Notes under the pieces: model-generated | Seen by the model: the letters and a program-made list of their open reading frames with translations, nothing else | Told to the model about the DNA's origin: nothing | Databases searched by the model: none | Origin: Kitasatospora acidiphila | Lineage (GTDB): Bacteria > Actinomycetota > Actinomycetes > Streptomycetales > Streptomycetaceae | Length of the DNA stretch: 64,000 bases | Direction: 5' to 3' | NCBI RefSeq assembly: GCF_006636205.1 | Contig: NZ_VIGB01000003.1 | Location: 4,764,501 to 4,828,500, forward strand | Shown here: positions 42,937 through 51,156 of the stretch, in pieces | How the letters are laid out: every line of letters begins with the position of its first letter | Numbering within the stretch: the first letter of the stretch is position 1 | Made by a program: the position numbers and the translations under genes

Positions 42937-44525
42937 GGCTGTTGCGCCCGCGGCCGCTCGACTTCGGCCCGCTCATGGAGACCCTGGCCGACCGCGGCTC
43001 GCCCACCACCGTCCGACTGAGTCGCCCGCTGGACCTCGCCCCGGACGCCGGCTGCGTCTGGACCATCCCGCAACTCGCCGAGCTGGTCCGGGAGATGTCC
43101 GCCGCGCTGGCCGCCGCCAAGGTGCGACCCGGCGACCGGGTGGCGATCCACAAGCGCAACCACTGGGACTACGCGCTGCTGGCCGCCGCCGCCGCGCGGA
43201 TCGGCGCAGTGCCCGCGCTGATCTCCGGAGTGCTGCCGCCGGACGCGCTGGCGGCCCTGCTCGCCCGGCTGCGGCCCGCGCTGCTGCTCTCCGACCGGGC
43301 CACCCTGGCGGGCGCGGCCGACCGGCCCGCCGTGCCGACGGTCTGCCTGGACGGGGCGATGCCCGGCAGCACCGCACTGGCCGACCTGCGCGGCGGCGCC
43401 GTCCCCGCCGTCCACCGGCGTGCGGACGACGAGCCGCTGGTGATCATGCACACCTCCGGCACCACCGGGGTGCCGAAGCTGGTGGTGCACTCCACCCGCA
43501 GCCTGGTCCGCCGGATCACCGGGTTCGAGGCGCGCCCCTGGCCGGTCACCGCGCTGCGCTCCTCGGACACCACGGCGAGCGCGGTCTCCTTCGCGCACGG
43601 CCGGGCGGTTTCCTGGACCATCTCCACGCTCTGGGGCCGGCCGGAGAACGCCCTGCTGCTGGCCGACGACGGGCCGGCCGCCGTCCGACTGCTGCGCGCG
43701 CACCCGCCCACCATCGTGGAGGCGGCGCCCGCCGTCTACCAGCACTGGCAGCCGCTGGCCGCCGAGCCCGACGGCCCGTTCGCCCGGGGGCGCCTGTTCA
43801 TCAGCACCTTCGACGCCGTGCACCCGCCCACCGTGCGGGCCTTCCTCGACGCCAGCGACCGCCGGTTCCCGGTCTGGATGCAGGCCTGGGGCCAGAGCGA
43901 GACCGGGCCGCTGAGCTTCCGCTTCTTCGTGCGCCGCTCGCTGGCCCGGCGCGACGAGCGCCACCCCACCACCCGCGACCTGGGCCGGCCGGTGCCCGGC
44001 TGGGTCGGGCTGCGGGTGGTCGACCCGGCCACCGGACGGCGACTGCCGCGCGGCCAGGTGGGCCTGCTGCAAGCCCGGGTACCCGGACTCTGCCAGGGCT
44101 ATGTGGGTGAACCCGAGCGGTGGGCCGCCAAGCGCGACGGGCGCTGGTTCAGCACCGGCGACATCGGGACGCTGACCAGGACCGGCGGGGTACGGGTGCT
44201 GGACCGCGAGGTGGACATGATGCCGGGGGCCAGCTGCGTCGAGTTGGAGGACGTGCTGCACGAGCGGCTGCCGGAGGTCGAGGAGGCCGTGGTGCTGGGC
44301 GCCGGGCCCGGGCAGCCGGCGCTGCCGCTGCTGGTCACCCGGGACGGCCTGCTCGACCCGGGCCGCTGGCAGCACGCGGTGCGCGACCTGCCGCCGCTGG
44401 CCGAGCCGCTGCTGCTCGGCTGGGAGGCGCTGCCCCGCACCGGCACCGGCAAGGTGCGCCGCAACGTACTGCGCGACCGCTATCTGGCGGACACGGCGCG
44501 GTACGGCAGCGGGCAGTGGACCTGA
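42933..44525 (+). CDS. Adenylate-forming acyl-CoA/acid ligase
   Basis: A 530-residue AMP-binding enzyme. Core motifs: LVIMHTSGTTGVPKLVVHS, QAWGQSETGPLS, GRWFSTGDIGTLTRTGG and the catalytic lysine motif LPRTGTGKVRRNVL. The N-terminal third is diverged from known fatty-acid or aromatic-acid ligases, and no carrier-protein domain is attached. It should activate a carboxylic acid as an adenylate, then as CoA or directly to an amine or alcohol. It is translationally coupled to the UbiA gene and followed 58 nt later by the flavoenzyme. Confidence 0.86.
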   Translation: MRLLRPRPLDFGPLMETLADRGSPTTVRLSRPLDLAPDAGCVWTIPQLAELVREMSAALAAAKVRPGDRVAIHKRNHWDYALLAAAAARIGAVPALISGVLPPDALAALLARLRPALLLSDRATLAGAADRPAVPTVCLDGAMPGSTALADLRGGAVPAVHRRADDEPLVIMHTSGTTGVPKLVVHSTRSLVRRITGFEARPWPVTALRSSDTTASAVSFAHGRAVSWTISTLWGRPENALLLADDGPAAVRLLRAHPPTIVEAAPAVYQHWQPLAAEPDGPFARGRLFISTFDAVHPPTVRAFLDASDRRFPVWMQAWGQSETGPLSFRFFVRRSLARRDERHPTTRDLGRPVPGWVGLRVVDPATGRRLPRGQVGLLQARVPGLCQGYVGEPERWAAKRDGRWFSTGDIGTLTRTGGVRVLDREVDMMPGASCVELEDVLHERLPEVEEAVVLGAGPGQPALPLLVTRDGLLDPGRWQHAVRDLPPLAEPLLLGWEALPRTGTGKVRRNVLRDRYLADTARYGSGQWT

Positions 44526-44583
44526 TGCCGCGTCAGGCCGCCTTACCCGTGGAGTTTTCCCCACCTTCTGATTCGGAGACCGT

Positions 44584-45915
44584 GTGACCATCCCTGATTT
44601 AGATGTCGCCGTCATCGGAGCCGGCCTCGCGGGCCTGGCCACCGCCCACCGCCTGCGCCGGGCCGGCCGCTCGGTCCAGGTCTTCGAGGCCGACTCCCGG
44701 GTCGGCGGCCGGATGGCCGCCGGCCACTACGGCGGCTACCGGATCGACGAGGGCGCCGAGACCATCGCCCTGCGCGGCTACCCCGCCACCTGGCAGCTGA
44801 TCCGCGCCGTCGGCCTGGCCCCCGCCGACGTGCTGCCGATCCCGCACTCGCTCGCCCTGTGGCGGCACGGCCGGGCCCACGCCCACCTGGGCCACCCCCG
44901 CGGCCTGCTCAGCGGGGCCGGGATGGCGGCGCGCGGCCGACTGGACTGGCTGCGGTTCGCCGCCGACCTGGGCCGTGACACCGACCCGGAGCGCCCCGAA
45001 GCCACCAGGTTCCGCGACCTGACGATCGCCCAGGCCGCCGCCCGCTACCACCCCGACCTGCACGACGCCCTGCTGCAGCCACTGGCCGGCTGCCTCTTCG
45101 GCTGGGACACCAGCCGCTCGGCGCTCGGCCCGATGGCCGTGCTGCTGGCCGCCACCGGAGTCGGCACCCGCTGGCTGACCTACCGCGACGGCATGGGCGC
45201 CCTCGCCCGCGCGCTGGCCCGGCAACTGCCCGTCACCCTGGACAGCCCGCTGGCCGAGGCCACCGCCGACCCCGCCGGCGTCCGGCTGGCCTTCGCCGAC
45301 GGCCGCACCCTGACCGCCCGGCAGGCGGTGCTGGCACTGCCCGCGCCGCAGATCCTCACGCTGCGCCCCGACCTGCCCGAGCACGAGCGGCCCTACCTCA
45401 CGGCGGCCACCTACACCCCGATGCTCAAGGTGGCCTGCCTGCTGGACCGCCCGCTGCCCTCGCCCACCCGCAGCCCCAGCTACGGCCTGATCGTCCCCGA
45501 GACCGAGAGCCGACTGGTCTCCGGCGTGGTCCTGGACCACCTCAAGGCCCCCGGCCGAGCCCCGCTCGGCCGCGGCCTGGTCTCGGTGCTGATCTCCCGG
45601 CACGCGCTGCCCGAGCTGCTCGCCGCGCCCGACGCCGAGGTGATCGCCGCTGCCACCGCCGAGGCCGCCCGCTTCCTGCCCGGCCTGCTCGGCGCCCTGC
45701 GGACGGCGCACGTCTTCCGCCACCCGCTCGGCCTGCCCGAGGCCACCCCCGAGGCGCTGCGCCTGCGGCCAGGATTCCTCAGCCGCCCCCGGCAGGCCGT
45801 CGACTACGCCGGCGACTGGCTGCCGCTGCGCCCCAACTCCGAGTCGGCCGCCCGCTCGGCGGTGCTGGCGGCCGACCGGGTGCTCGCCGCGTTGCCGCAG
45901 CGGGTGCCGGTCTGA
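44584..45915 (+). CDS. Protoporphyrinogen-oxidase/amine-oxidase-like FAD enzyme
   Basis: 443 residues. Dinucleotide-binding motif VAVIGAGLAGLATAHRLRRAG at the N-terminus with VFEADSRVGGRM, the glutathione-reductase-2-type FAD signature shared by HemY/HemG, phytoene desaturases and amine oxidases. The central part (LLQPLAGCLFGWDTS) and the C-terminal FAD contact (DYAGDWLPLRPNSESAARSAVLAADRVL) are intact. With no heme genes near, a role in desaturating or oxidising a prenylated or amine product of this block is likelier than heme synthesis. GTG start. Confidence 0.85.
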   Translation: MTIPDLDVAVIGAGLAGLATAHRLRRAGRSVQVFEADSRVGGRMAAGHYGGYRIDEGAETIALRGYPATWQLIRAVGLAPADVLPIPHSLALWRHGRAHAHLGHPRGLLSGAGMAARGRLDWLRFAADLGRDTDPERPEATRFRDLTIAQAAARYHPDLHDALLQPLAGCLFGWDTSRSALGPMAVLLAATGVGTRWLTYRDGMGALARALARQLPVTLDSPLAEATADPAGVRLAFADGRTLTARQAVLALPAPQILTLRPDLPEHERPYLTAATYTPMLKVACLLDRPLPSPTRSPSYGLIVPETESRLVSGVVLDHLKAPGRAPLGRGLVSVLISRHALPELLAAPDAEVIAAATAEAARFLPGLLGALRTAHVFRHPLGLPEATPEALRLRPGFLSRPRQAVDYAGDWLPLRPNSESAARSAVLAADRVLAALPQRVPV

Positions 45916-45919
45916 CCGT

Positions 45920-46549
45920 TCACGCGGTGCGGGCGAGCAGCTCCGCCACGGACGCGGCCGACCAGCGGCCGGCCGCGCCCGGGCGGCTCGCCAGGTAGGC
46001 GGCGATCCGTTCGGTGCTCCAGCCGTGCGCCTCGGCCAGCCCGGCGGCCAGCTGCCGCAGATACGCCTCGGCCGGCGCGTTCAGCGGCGCCTCGGCCGGC
46101 GACCATGAGGCGGTGAAGGTCAGCATCGGCTCGCCGTCGACCTCGCCGACCAGCAGCAGGGTCTCGTACCGCCCCGGGCCCAGCTCGTCCCGCCCGGTCG
46201 CCAGCACGGTGGCCAGATCCAGGTCGGCCCCCGGTGGGCGGTACATCTCCTGCGCCACGATGTCGGAGAACTGGCCCACCGTCACCCGGTACGCCCGGGC
46301 CGGCACCACCCCCGCCCCCGCCTCGTAGAACCCCATCCCGCCGCCCCACTGCCCCGACACCCCCGCGAAGTACAGCCGCCCCGGCAGCTCCACCCCGCGC
46401 GCAGCGCTCGGCATCCCCCGATCCCGGCACCCCGGATACGTCCGCACCCCACCCGCCGCCTGCCCGCCCTGCACATAGCAGCGCAGCCGCTCGACGGCCA
46501 TGTTCGACCCGTACGCCGCGTACCAGATCCACCGTGGCATGCCGCTCAT
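45920..46549 (-). CDS. Gamma-glutamylcyclotransferase-fold (AIG2/GGCT-like) protein
   Basis: 209 residues beginning with WIWYAAYGSNMAVERLRCY; the YGSN motif is the substrate-cradle signature of the GGCT/AIG2 fold. The central part includes GRLYFAGVSGQWGGGMGFYE and FSDIVAQEMYRPPGADLD, as in streptomycete homologues annotated histone-deacetylase- or GGCT-like. Function unknown. Two ATGs near the start are possible; neither has a clear ribosome binding site. Convergent with the flavoenzyme gene, with only 4 nt between stops. Confidence 0.78.
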   Translation of the reverse strand: MSGMPRWIWYAAYGSNMAVERLRCYVQGGQAAGGVRTYPGCRDRGMPSAARGVELPGRLYFAGVSGQWGGGMGFYEAGAGVVPARAYRVTVGQFSDIVAQEMYRPPGADLDLATVLATGRDELGPGRYETLLLVGEVDGEPMLTFTASWSPAEAPLNAPAEAYLRQLAAGLAEAHGWSTERIAAYLASRPGAAGRWSAASVAELLARTA

Positions 46550-46580
46550 CACCCAGGTTCCCCACTCGGCCAGGCAACGA

Positions 46581-46615
46581 CGAAGGCGCCCACCGGGAAT
46601 CGATGGGCGCCTTCG
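46581..46615 (-). terminator. Terminator after tRNA-Ser(CGA)
   Basis: A 12-bp perfect stem (CGAAGGCGCCCA and complement) with an 11-nt loop, directly downstream of the tRNA on the minus strand. Confidence 0.75.
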
Positions 46616-46617
46616 GA

Positions 46618-46707
46618 TGGCGGTAGCGGTGGGATTCGAACCCACGGTGGAGTTGCCCCCACACACGCTTTCGAGGCGTGCTCCTTTGGCCGCTCGGACA
46701 CGCTACC
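46618..46707 (-). tRNA. tRNA-Ser(CGA), CCA encoded
   Basis: Acceptor GGTAGCG with CGCTACC, anticodon stem CACGC/GCGTG around CTCGAAA (anticodon CGA, reads UCG), long variable arm, T-loop GGTTCGAATCC and an encoded CCA end. Confidence 0.95.
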
Positions 46708-46763
46708 GAGAGGAGACTCTACCGGACTGGGTGGCCCGCGACGAAATCCGTTCTCGGTGGTGA

Positions 46764-47195
46764 TCAGCGGTGGGTGTCGAACCAGGCGCGCAGCTGGGCG
46801 GCGCAGGTGTCGGCGAGGACGCCGGGAACGACCTCGGGGCGGTGGTTGAGGCGCGGGTCGCGCAGGGCGTCGAAGAGGGAGCCGGCGGCGCCGGTCTTGG
46901 GTTCGAGCGCGCCGTAGACGACCCGGTCCAGGCGGGCCAGCACTATGGCGCCCGCGCACATGGTGCAGGGCTCCAGGGTGACCACCAGGGTGCAGCCGCC
47001 CAGGCGCCACTCGCCGAGCGCGGTGGCGGCCTGCCGGATGGCCACGATCTCGGCGTGCCCGGTCGGGTCCCCGACCGCCTCGCGCACGTTGTGCCCGCGG
47101 CCGATGACGGTGCCGTCGGGGCCCAGCACCAGCGCGCCGACCGGCACGTCGCCGGTTGCCGGGGCCAGCGCGGCCTCGGCGATGGCCTGCCGCAT
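46764..47195 (-). CDS. tadA: tRNA-specific adenosine deaminase TadA
   Basis: 143 residues of the tRNA(adenine34) deaminase. Zinc site: GHAEIVAIR (His, catalytic Glu) and LEPCTMCAGA (two Cys). It deaminates A34 to inosine in tRNA-Arg(ACG), so that CGU, CGC and CGA can be read; two such tRNA genes lie at 19954 and 20061. ATG 47195 is chosen over 47279 because GGGAG lies 6 nt upstream and MRQAIAEAALAPATGDVPVGA is the family's usual start. The preceding gene encodes its associated acidic protein. Confidence 0.92.
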   Translation of the reverse strand: MRQAIAEAALAPATGDVPVGALVLGPDGTVIGRGHNVREAVGDPTGHAEIVAIRQAATALGEWRLGGCTLVVTLEPCTMCAGAIVLARLDRVVYGALEPKTGAAGSLFDALRDPRLNHRPEVVPGVLADTCAAQLRAWFDTHR

Positions 47196-47311
47196 CGACG
47201 GCTCCCAGCGGTCCCGCACCGGGTCGGGGCGGACCGGGGCCGGGAGCGGGGCCAGGGCGAGGTCGAGGTGGGGCTGCATCCCTCCAGTGTGGCGGACGCA
47301 GCCCCGCGGCC

Positions 47312-47875
47312 TCAGCGCACGGCCTCCAGCACCTCACCGCAGCCCAGTGCCTCGGCGAGCTCGGCCAGGGCGTCGCCGGGTTCGGCGCCCTCGCCGCTGA
47401 GCTCCAGCAGGTCCGCGGCCGGCACGCCGAACTCGGTGAGCAGCTCGGAGTCGCCGAGCGGGCCGACCGGCACACCGCCGGGGCCGGTCAGCGGGCGGTC
47501 GTCGTCGTCCTCGTCGTCGGCGGAGAGCTCGGCGTCGTCGTCCTCCAGGTCGGTGACCAGGTTGTCGAGGTCGTCGAACTCGCTGTCCCCGGCGCGGCCG
47601 ACCAGCTCCTCGGTGAGGACCACGTCCCCGTAGGAGCTGCGGGCGGCCGCGGCGGCGTCAGAGACGAAGATGCGCGGGTCGTCCTCGCCGTCCACCCGGA
47701 CGACGGCGAACCATGTGTCCTCCTGCTCGATGAACACCAGGACCGTGTCGTCGTCCTGCGCCGACTCGCGTGCCAGATCGGCAAGGTCGGCCAGGGTCTC
47801 GACGTTGTCCAACTCGGTCTCGCTCACATCCCACCCGTCCTCGGTGCGAGCAAGCACTGCAGCGAAGTACGCCAC
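47312..47875 (-). CDS. TadA-associated acidic protein
   Basis: 187 residues, of the actinobacterial family named tRNA adenosine deaminase-associated protein. It begins AYFAAVLARTEDGWDVSETELD, has an alpha/beta core (VLVFIEQEDTWFAVVRVDG) and a strongly acidic Asp/Glu stretch (LEDDDAELSADDEDDDD) before a conserved C-terminus. Role unknown; the name rests on constant linkage to tadA. GTG start with GGGAGA 7-8 nt upstream. Lies 116 nt before tadA and is probably co-transcribed. Confidence 0.85.
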   Translation of the reverse strand: MAYFAAVLARTEDGWDVSETELDNVETLADLADLARESAQDDDTVLVFIEQEDTWFAVVRVDGEDDPRIFVSDAAAAARSSYGDVVLTEELVGRAGDSEFDDLDNLVTDLEDDDAELSADDEDDDDRPLTGPGGVPVGPLGDSELLTEFGVPAADLLELSGEGAEPGDALAELAEALGCGEVLEAVR

Positions 47876-48136
47876 CAGGGACTCTCCCAAATGGTCTCGG
47901 CCGTAGGCGGACTCGGGCGAACGCGGTCTGGCCGCCCCCGCACCAGAGGCGGTCCGCTGTTCGGACCGTCCCATCGGCATCGTGACAGATAGCCAGGCTT
48001 CGCGGGGAGTGTTCGGCAGCGCGTCTTCGCAGGTCGTGTCGGATTGGACCCGCGAATACGCGTCAGATGGCTCGGATTCGCCGCTCCGCGGCCGGTGATC
48101 GCCCCCTGATCATGTGCGAACCGGCTGTTGGTCGTG

Positions 48137-48343
48137 TCAGATCCGGAAGGTACGCATGCGGAGTGCTTCACGCATTCGGCGCTCCTTGGTCTTGCGCGGC
48201 TGCACCCGGGCCCGCAGTTCGCGGGCCTCGGCGAGTTCGCGCAGGAAGACGGCGCGACGCCGGCGGCGCTCGGCCTCCGGCTCGGGTGTGTTGCCGGCTG
48301 GCTCGTCGGGGTCGGCGGAGGAGTTCTCCGAGTTCCTCTCCAT
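48137..48343 (-). CDS. Small basic charged protein
   Basis: 68 residues. An acidic N-terminus (ERNSENSSADPDEP) is followed by a very basic helical part (EAERRRRRAVFLRELAEARELRARVQPRK, quoted here in pieces: RRRRRAVFLREL, RKTKERRMREAL). Conserved-looking small protein next to upp in streptomycetes; possibly nucleic-acid binding, which is inference only. Divergent from upp, about 135 nt apart. Weak ribosome binding site. Confidence 0.65.
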   Translation of the reverse strand: MERNSENSSADPDEPAGNTPEPEAERRRRRAVFLRELAEARELRARVQPRKTKERRMREALRMRTFRI

Positions 48344-48478
48344 ACTGTGCGACTTTCCCAGAAGTCCCGATTCGACACCATCGGGCGGGATGACGCCTTC
48401 CGGGGATCGGTCATGATCCCGGTGAAGCCCGGCCACGTATGGTCGTGACCGGTCCCGGAACGCGGTTAAGGTCCCTCT

Positions 48479-49114
48479 ATGCGGATCCACGTCGTCGACC
48501 ACCCCCTGGTGGCCCACAAGCTCTCCACGCTGCGCGATGAGCGCACCGACTCCCCGACCTTCCGTCGCCTCACCGACGAGCTGGTCACGCTGCTGGCCTA
48601 CGAGGCCACCCGGGACGTGCGGACCGACGAGGTCGAGATCACCACCCCGGTCGCGGTGACCACCGGCACCCGGCTCAGCTACCCGCGGCCGCTGGTGGTG
48701 CCGATCCTGCGGGCCGGTCTGGGCATGCTGGACGGCATGACCCGGCTGCTGCCCACCGCCGAGGTCGGCTTCCTGGGCATGGTCCGCAACGAGGAGACCC
48801 TGGAGGCGTCCACCTACGCCACCCGGATGCCCGACGACCTGTCGGGCCGGCAGGTCTACGTGCTGGACCCGATGCTGGCCACCGGCGGCACCCTGGTGGC
48901 GGCGATCCGGCTGCTGATCGACCGCGGCGCCACCGATGTGACGGCCGTGGTGCTGCTGGCCGCGCCGGAGGGCGTCGCCGTGATGGAGAAGGAACTGGCC
49001 GGGCAGCCGGTCACCGTGGTCACCGCCGCGATCGACCAGCGGCTGAACGAGCACGGCTACATCGTCCCGGGCCTGGGCGACGCGGGCGACCGGCTCTACG
49101 GCACGGCCGGCTGA
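48479..49114 (+). CDS. upp: Uracil phosphoribosyltransferase
   Basis: A 211-residue salvage enzyme that makes UMP from uracil and PRPP. It begins IHVVDHPLVAHKLSTLRDE, carries the PRPP-binding loop VYVLDPMLATGGTLVAAI, the flexible loop RLSYPRPLVVPILRAGLGM and the uracil-binding C-terminus YIVPGLGDAGDRLYGT. ATG start; the upstream region has a GTTAAGGTCC stretch that may serve as weak ribosome binding site. Convergent with the next gene, 8 nt between the stops. Confidence 0.95.
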   Translation: MRIHVVDHPLVAHKLSTLRDERTDSPTFRRLTDELVTLLAYEATRDVRTDEVEITTPVAVTTGTRLSYPRPLVVPILRAGLGMLDGMTRLLPTAEVGFLGMVRNEETLEASTYATRMPDDLSGRQVYVLDPMLATGGTLVAAIRLLIDRGATDVTAVVLLAAPEGVAVMEKELAGQPVTVVTAAIDQRLNEHGYIVPGLGDAGDRLYGTAG

Positions 49115-49122
49115 GCGGCCGC

Positions 49123-49848
49123 TCAGCAGCTGCCCGGCTGCGGGGAGGGGCTCGGCGACGGCTTGATGGCGGCGGCCAGCGCGGTGGCCGCCGCGTTCTG
49201 GTCGAGCAGCTGGGAGAAGCCGGAGCCGATCACGAAGTCCACGCTGCCGTCGCTGCGGCCGTCGTTCATCGTGGCGGACCCGGCGACCTGGGCACCGAGC
49301 AGTGCCGCGGCGGCGGCCCCGGACTGGCCGCCGACCACCTCGGCGGCGCCGGGCACCTTGTTCTGCAGCGGGCCCGGCGCGTTGCCGACCTTGCCCACGG
49401 TGAAGCCGCGCTTCTTCAGCTCGTCGGCGGTGCGCGCCGCCAGCCCGTTCTTGTCGCTGGCATTGAGCACGTTGACCGTGACGGTCTGGGGTGACGGCAC
49501 CGCGGTCACGGCCGGCAGCGGGGTGCCGAGCGCGCCGGGGGAGGCGGAACCGGAGGGGGAGCCGGAACCGGAGGGTGACGGCGAGGCGGAGGGCGCGCCC
49601 GTGACCGGGGCGGCCAGCGGCTTGCCCAAGGGGTGGGCGCAGGCCTGGGCGAGACCGTGCTTGGCCTTGCCGGTGAAGATGTTCACCAGTTGGACTCCAC
49701 CGAGGGCGATCAGCGCGAGTGCGAGCAGGGAGCCCACCAGCATCAGCACCCTGCGCCCGCGCCGTGGCGGTGGGCCGAGCCGCGGATAGCTGGTGCCAGT
49801 GATCCGGAACTGCTTCCCCTTCATGCCGTGGGGAGTCAACATGCTCAC
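49123..49848 (-). CDS. LytR C-terminal-domain membrane protein
   Basis: 241 residues: short basic cytoplasmic N-terminus, one membrane helix (LMLVGSLLALALIALGGVQLV), a Ser/Pro/Gly linker (SPSPSGSGSPSGSASPG) and an extracellular LytR_C domain (TVTVNVLNASDKNGLAARTADELKKRGF, TMNDGRSDGSVDFVIGSGF), ending in a Pro-Ser tail. LytR_C domains are found in envelope proteins and often follow LCP enzymes, which glycosylate the wall. GTG 49848 is chosen with GGGGAG 7 nt upstream. The AT-richer stretch to 50144 (with ATGATCAT and GGATGA/TCATCC) holds its promoter. Confidence 0.85.
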   Translation of the reverse strand: MSMLTPHGMKGKQFRITGTSYPRLGPPPRRGRRVLMLVGSLLALALIALGGVQLVNIFTGKAKHGLAQACAHPLGKPLAAPVTGAPSASPSPSGSGSPSGSASPGALGTPLPAVTAVPSPQTVTVNVLNASDKNGLAARTADELKKRGFTVGKVGNAPGPLQNKVPGAAEVVGGQSGAAAAALLGAQVAGSATMNDGRSDGSVDFVIGSGFSQLLDQNAAATALAAAIKPSPSPSPQPGSC

Positions 49849-50144
49849 AGTCTGTCTCCCCTTGGTGGAAGGGCAGCCTTGCCGATGGGTGACGGGCGCG
49901 TCGCGGGCGATCGGCCGCAGCGCGGGGCGGTGGGTCCGCAGCACTGGGCGACCGTGGTCAGCAGCCTAGTCCGGTTCCCTGGATGAAGGTAATAAATGAT
50001 CATCCTTTGGCCGCACCCGAGCACTCGAAAGGGTGTACTGACGATCATTCGGCGGGCAGGCCCGAGCGGAATCCCGAGCTCATGAAAGTGACAACGCGCG
50101 CGGGGGCGCCAACGTTGCGGGGGTGATGTGTCATCAGCCCCCCG

Positions 50145-50441
50145 TCAGTCGAGCTCCAGGACTCGGGCGTGCAGCACCTGGCGCTGCTGCAGCGCGGCCC
50201 GCACCGCGCGGTGCAGCCCGTCCTCCAGGTACAGGTCGCCGTGCCACTTGACGACATGGGCGAACAGGTCGCCGTAGAAGGTGGAGTCCTCGGCCAGCAG
50301 GGTTTCCAGGTCCAACTGGCCCTTGGTGGTCACCAACTGGTCGAGTCGCACCGGGCGAGGGGCGACGTCCGCCCACTGGCGGGTGCTGGTCCGGCCGTGA
50401 TCCGGGTACGGCCGCCCGTTGCCGATGCGCTTGAAGATCAC
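50145..50441 (-). CDS. ParB/sulfiredoxin-fold-like conserved protein
   Basis: 98 residues: VRLDQLVTTKGQLDLETLL, then HVVKWHGDLYLEDGLHRAVRAAL. The pattern DGLHRxxAA resembles the ParB/sulfiredoxin nucleotide-binding motif (DGxHR). Small conserved streptomycete protein, function unknown; ParB relation is a pattern match by eye. GTG start. It stands between the LytR_C gene and a decayed gene, without operon partners. Confidence 0.65.
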   Translation of the reverse strand: MIFKRIGNGRPYPDHGRTSTRQWADVAPRPVRLDQLVTTKGQLDLETLLAEDSTFYGDLFAHVVKWHGDLYLEDGLHRAVRAALQQRQVLHARVLELD

Positions 50442-50561
50442 ACGGAAAGCCTACCCGTACCGGCGCGGCTGGTGCAGCAAACGCGCGGCCCGGGCAGTGG
50501 TCTCGGCCACGTGGGCCCCGGAGGTTCACTCCAGTCGCAGAAAGTTTCCGAAATCCAGGCC

Positions 50562-51001
50562 TCAACTCCTCAGTGCGGCACCGATCCGGTCCAGCGAGGA
50601 GAGCCGCATCAGTCCGTAGCTGTAGAACTCGACCTCGGGCACGCCGAGCTCGCGCAGCACCGCGACCTTGGCGGCCGGGTTGGCCGGCCCGTCGCAGTCC
50701 ACGGCCATCGGGCGCAGGACCACCGCGAGCCCGGTGGGGCGGACGCCGATCGCGGCGGCCGGCGCCGGGGCCAGCCGCCGTCCGGCCCAACGCGCCGGGT
50801 CTGGCCGAAAGTACGCCGCGCCCGGCTCCAGGTAGCGCACCACCCGGGTCGGGTGGTGCGGAAGGACGTGGCGCGCGCCGCGTGGTAGACGGCGGCCAGG
50901 GTCACCCCGCCGACCCCCGCCCGGTCGGTGAGGTTGCCGAAGAAGGTGTCCGCACCCTCGTCGAGCAGGTCGGTGGCGAAGGCGAGGACGGACGACTGCA
51001 C
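50562..51001 (-). pseudogene. Decayed remnant of a conserved streptomycete gene
   Basis: The N-terminal frame reads ATDLLDEGADTFFGNLTDRAGVGGVTLAAVYHAAR, the usual start of a family of uncharacterised putative glycosidase-like proteins, then shifts by one missing base near 50870-50880 to HVLPHHPTRVVRYLEPGAAYFRPD. The C-terminal piece (VAVLRELGVPEVEFYSYGLMRL) follows after far too short a middle: about 146 residues against roughly 300 or more in the family as I recall it. So it has both a frameshift and an internal deletion and is very likely dead, unlike the other frameshifted genes here. Confidence 0.6.
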
Positions 51002-51156
51002 GGCGCGACTCCGGAATGCGATCGGGCGGGACGGTCCACGCCGGCCGCCACCCCGGAGCTGGTCTAGACCTGGCAGGCGCAGACGGGCTCACACGTCCGG
51101 GTGACCGTGGCCTGTCGTATCGCCGGACGCCGGATCGGCGGCTTGACGATGAGCAG

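Noticed and set aside
44584..45915. HemY (protoporphyrinogen oxidase) of heme synthesis
   Set aside because: Only the general FAD fold is shown; no heme genes are near and neighbours are biosynthetic tailoring enzymes.
49980..50045. Possible metal-regulator box (ATGATCAT flanked by GGATGA/TCATCC)
   Set aside because: Does not match Zur or iron-box consensus well enough, and the next gene in that direction is not metal-related.
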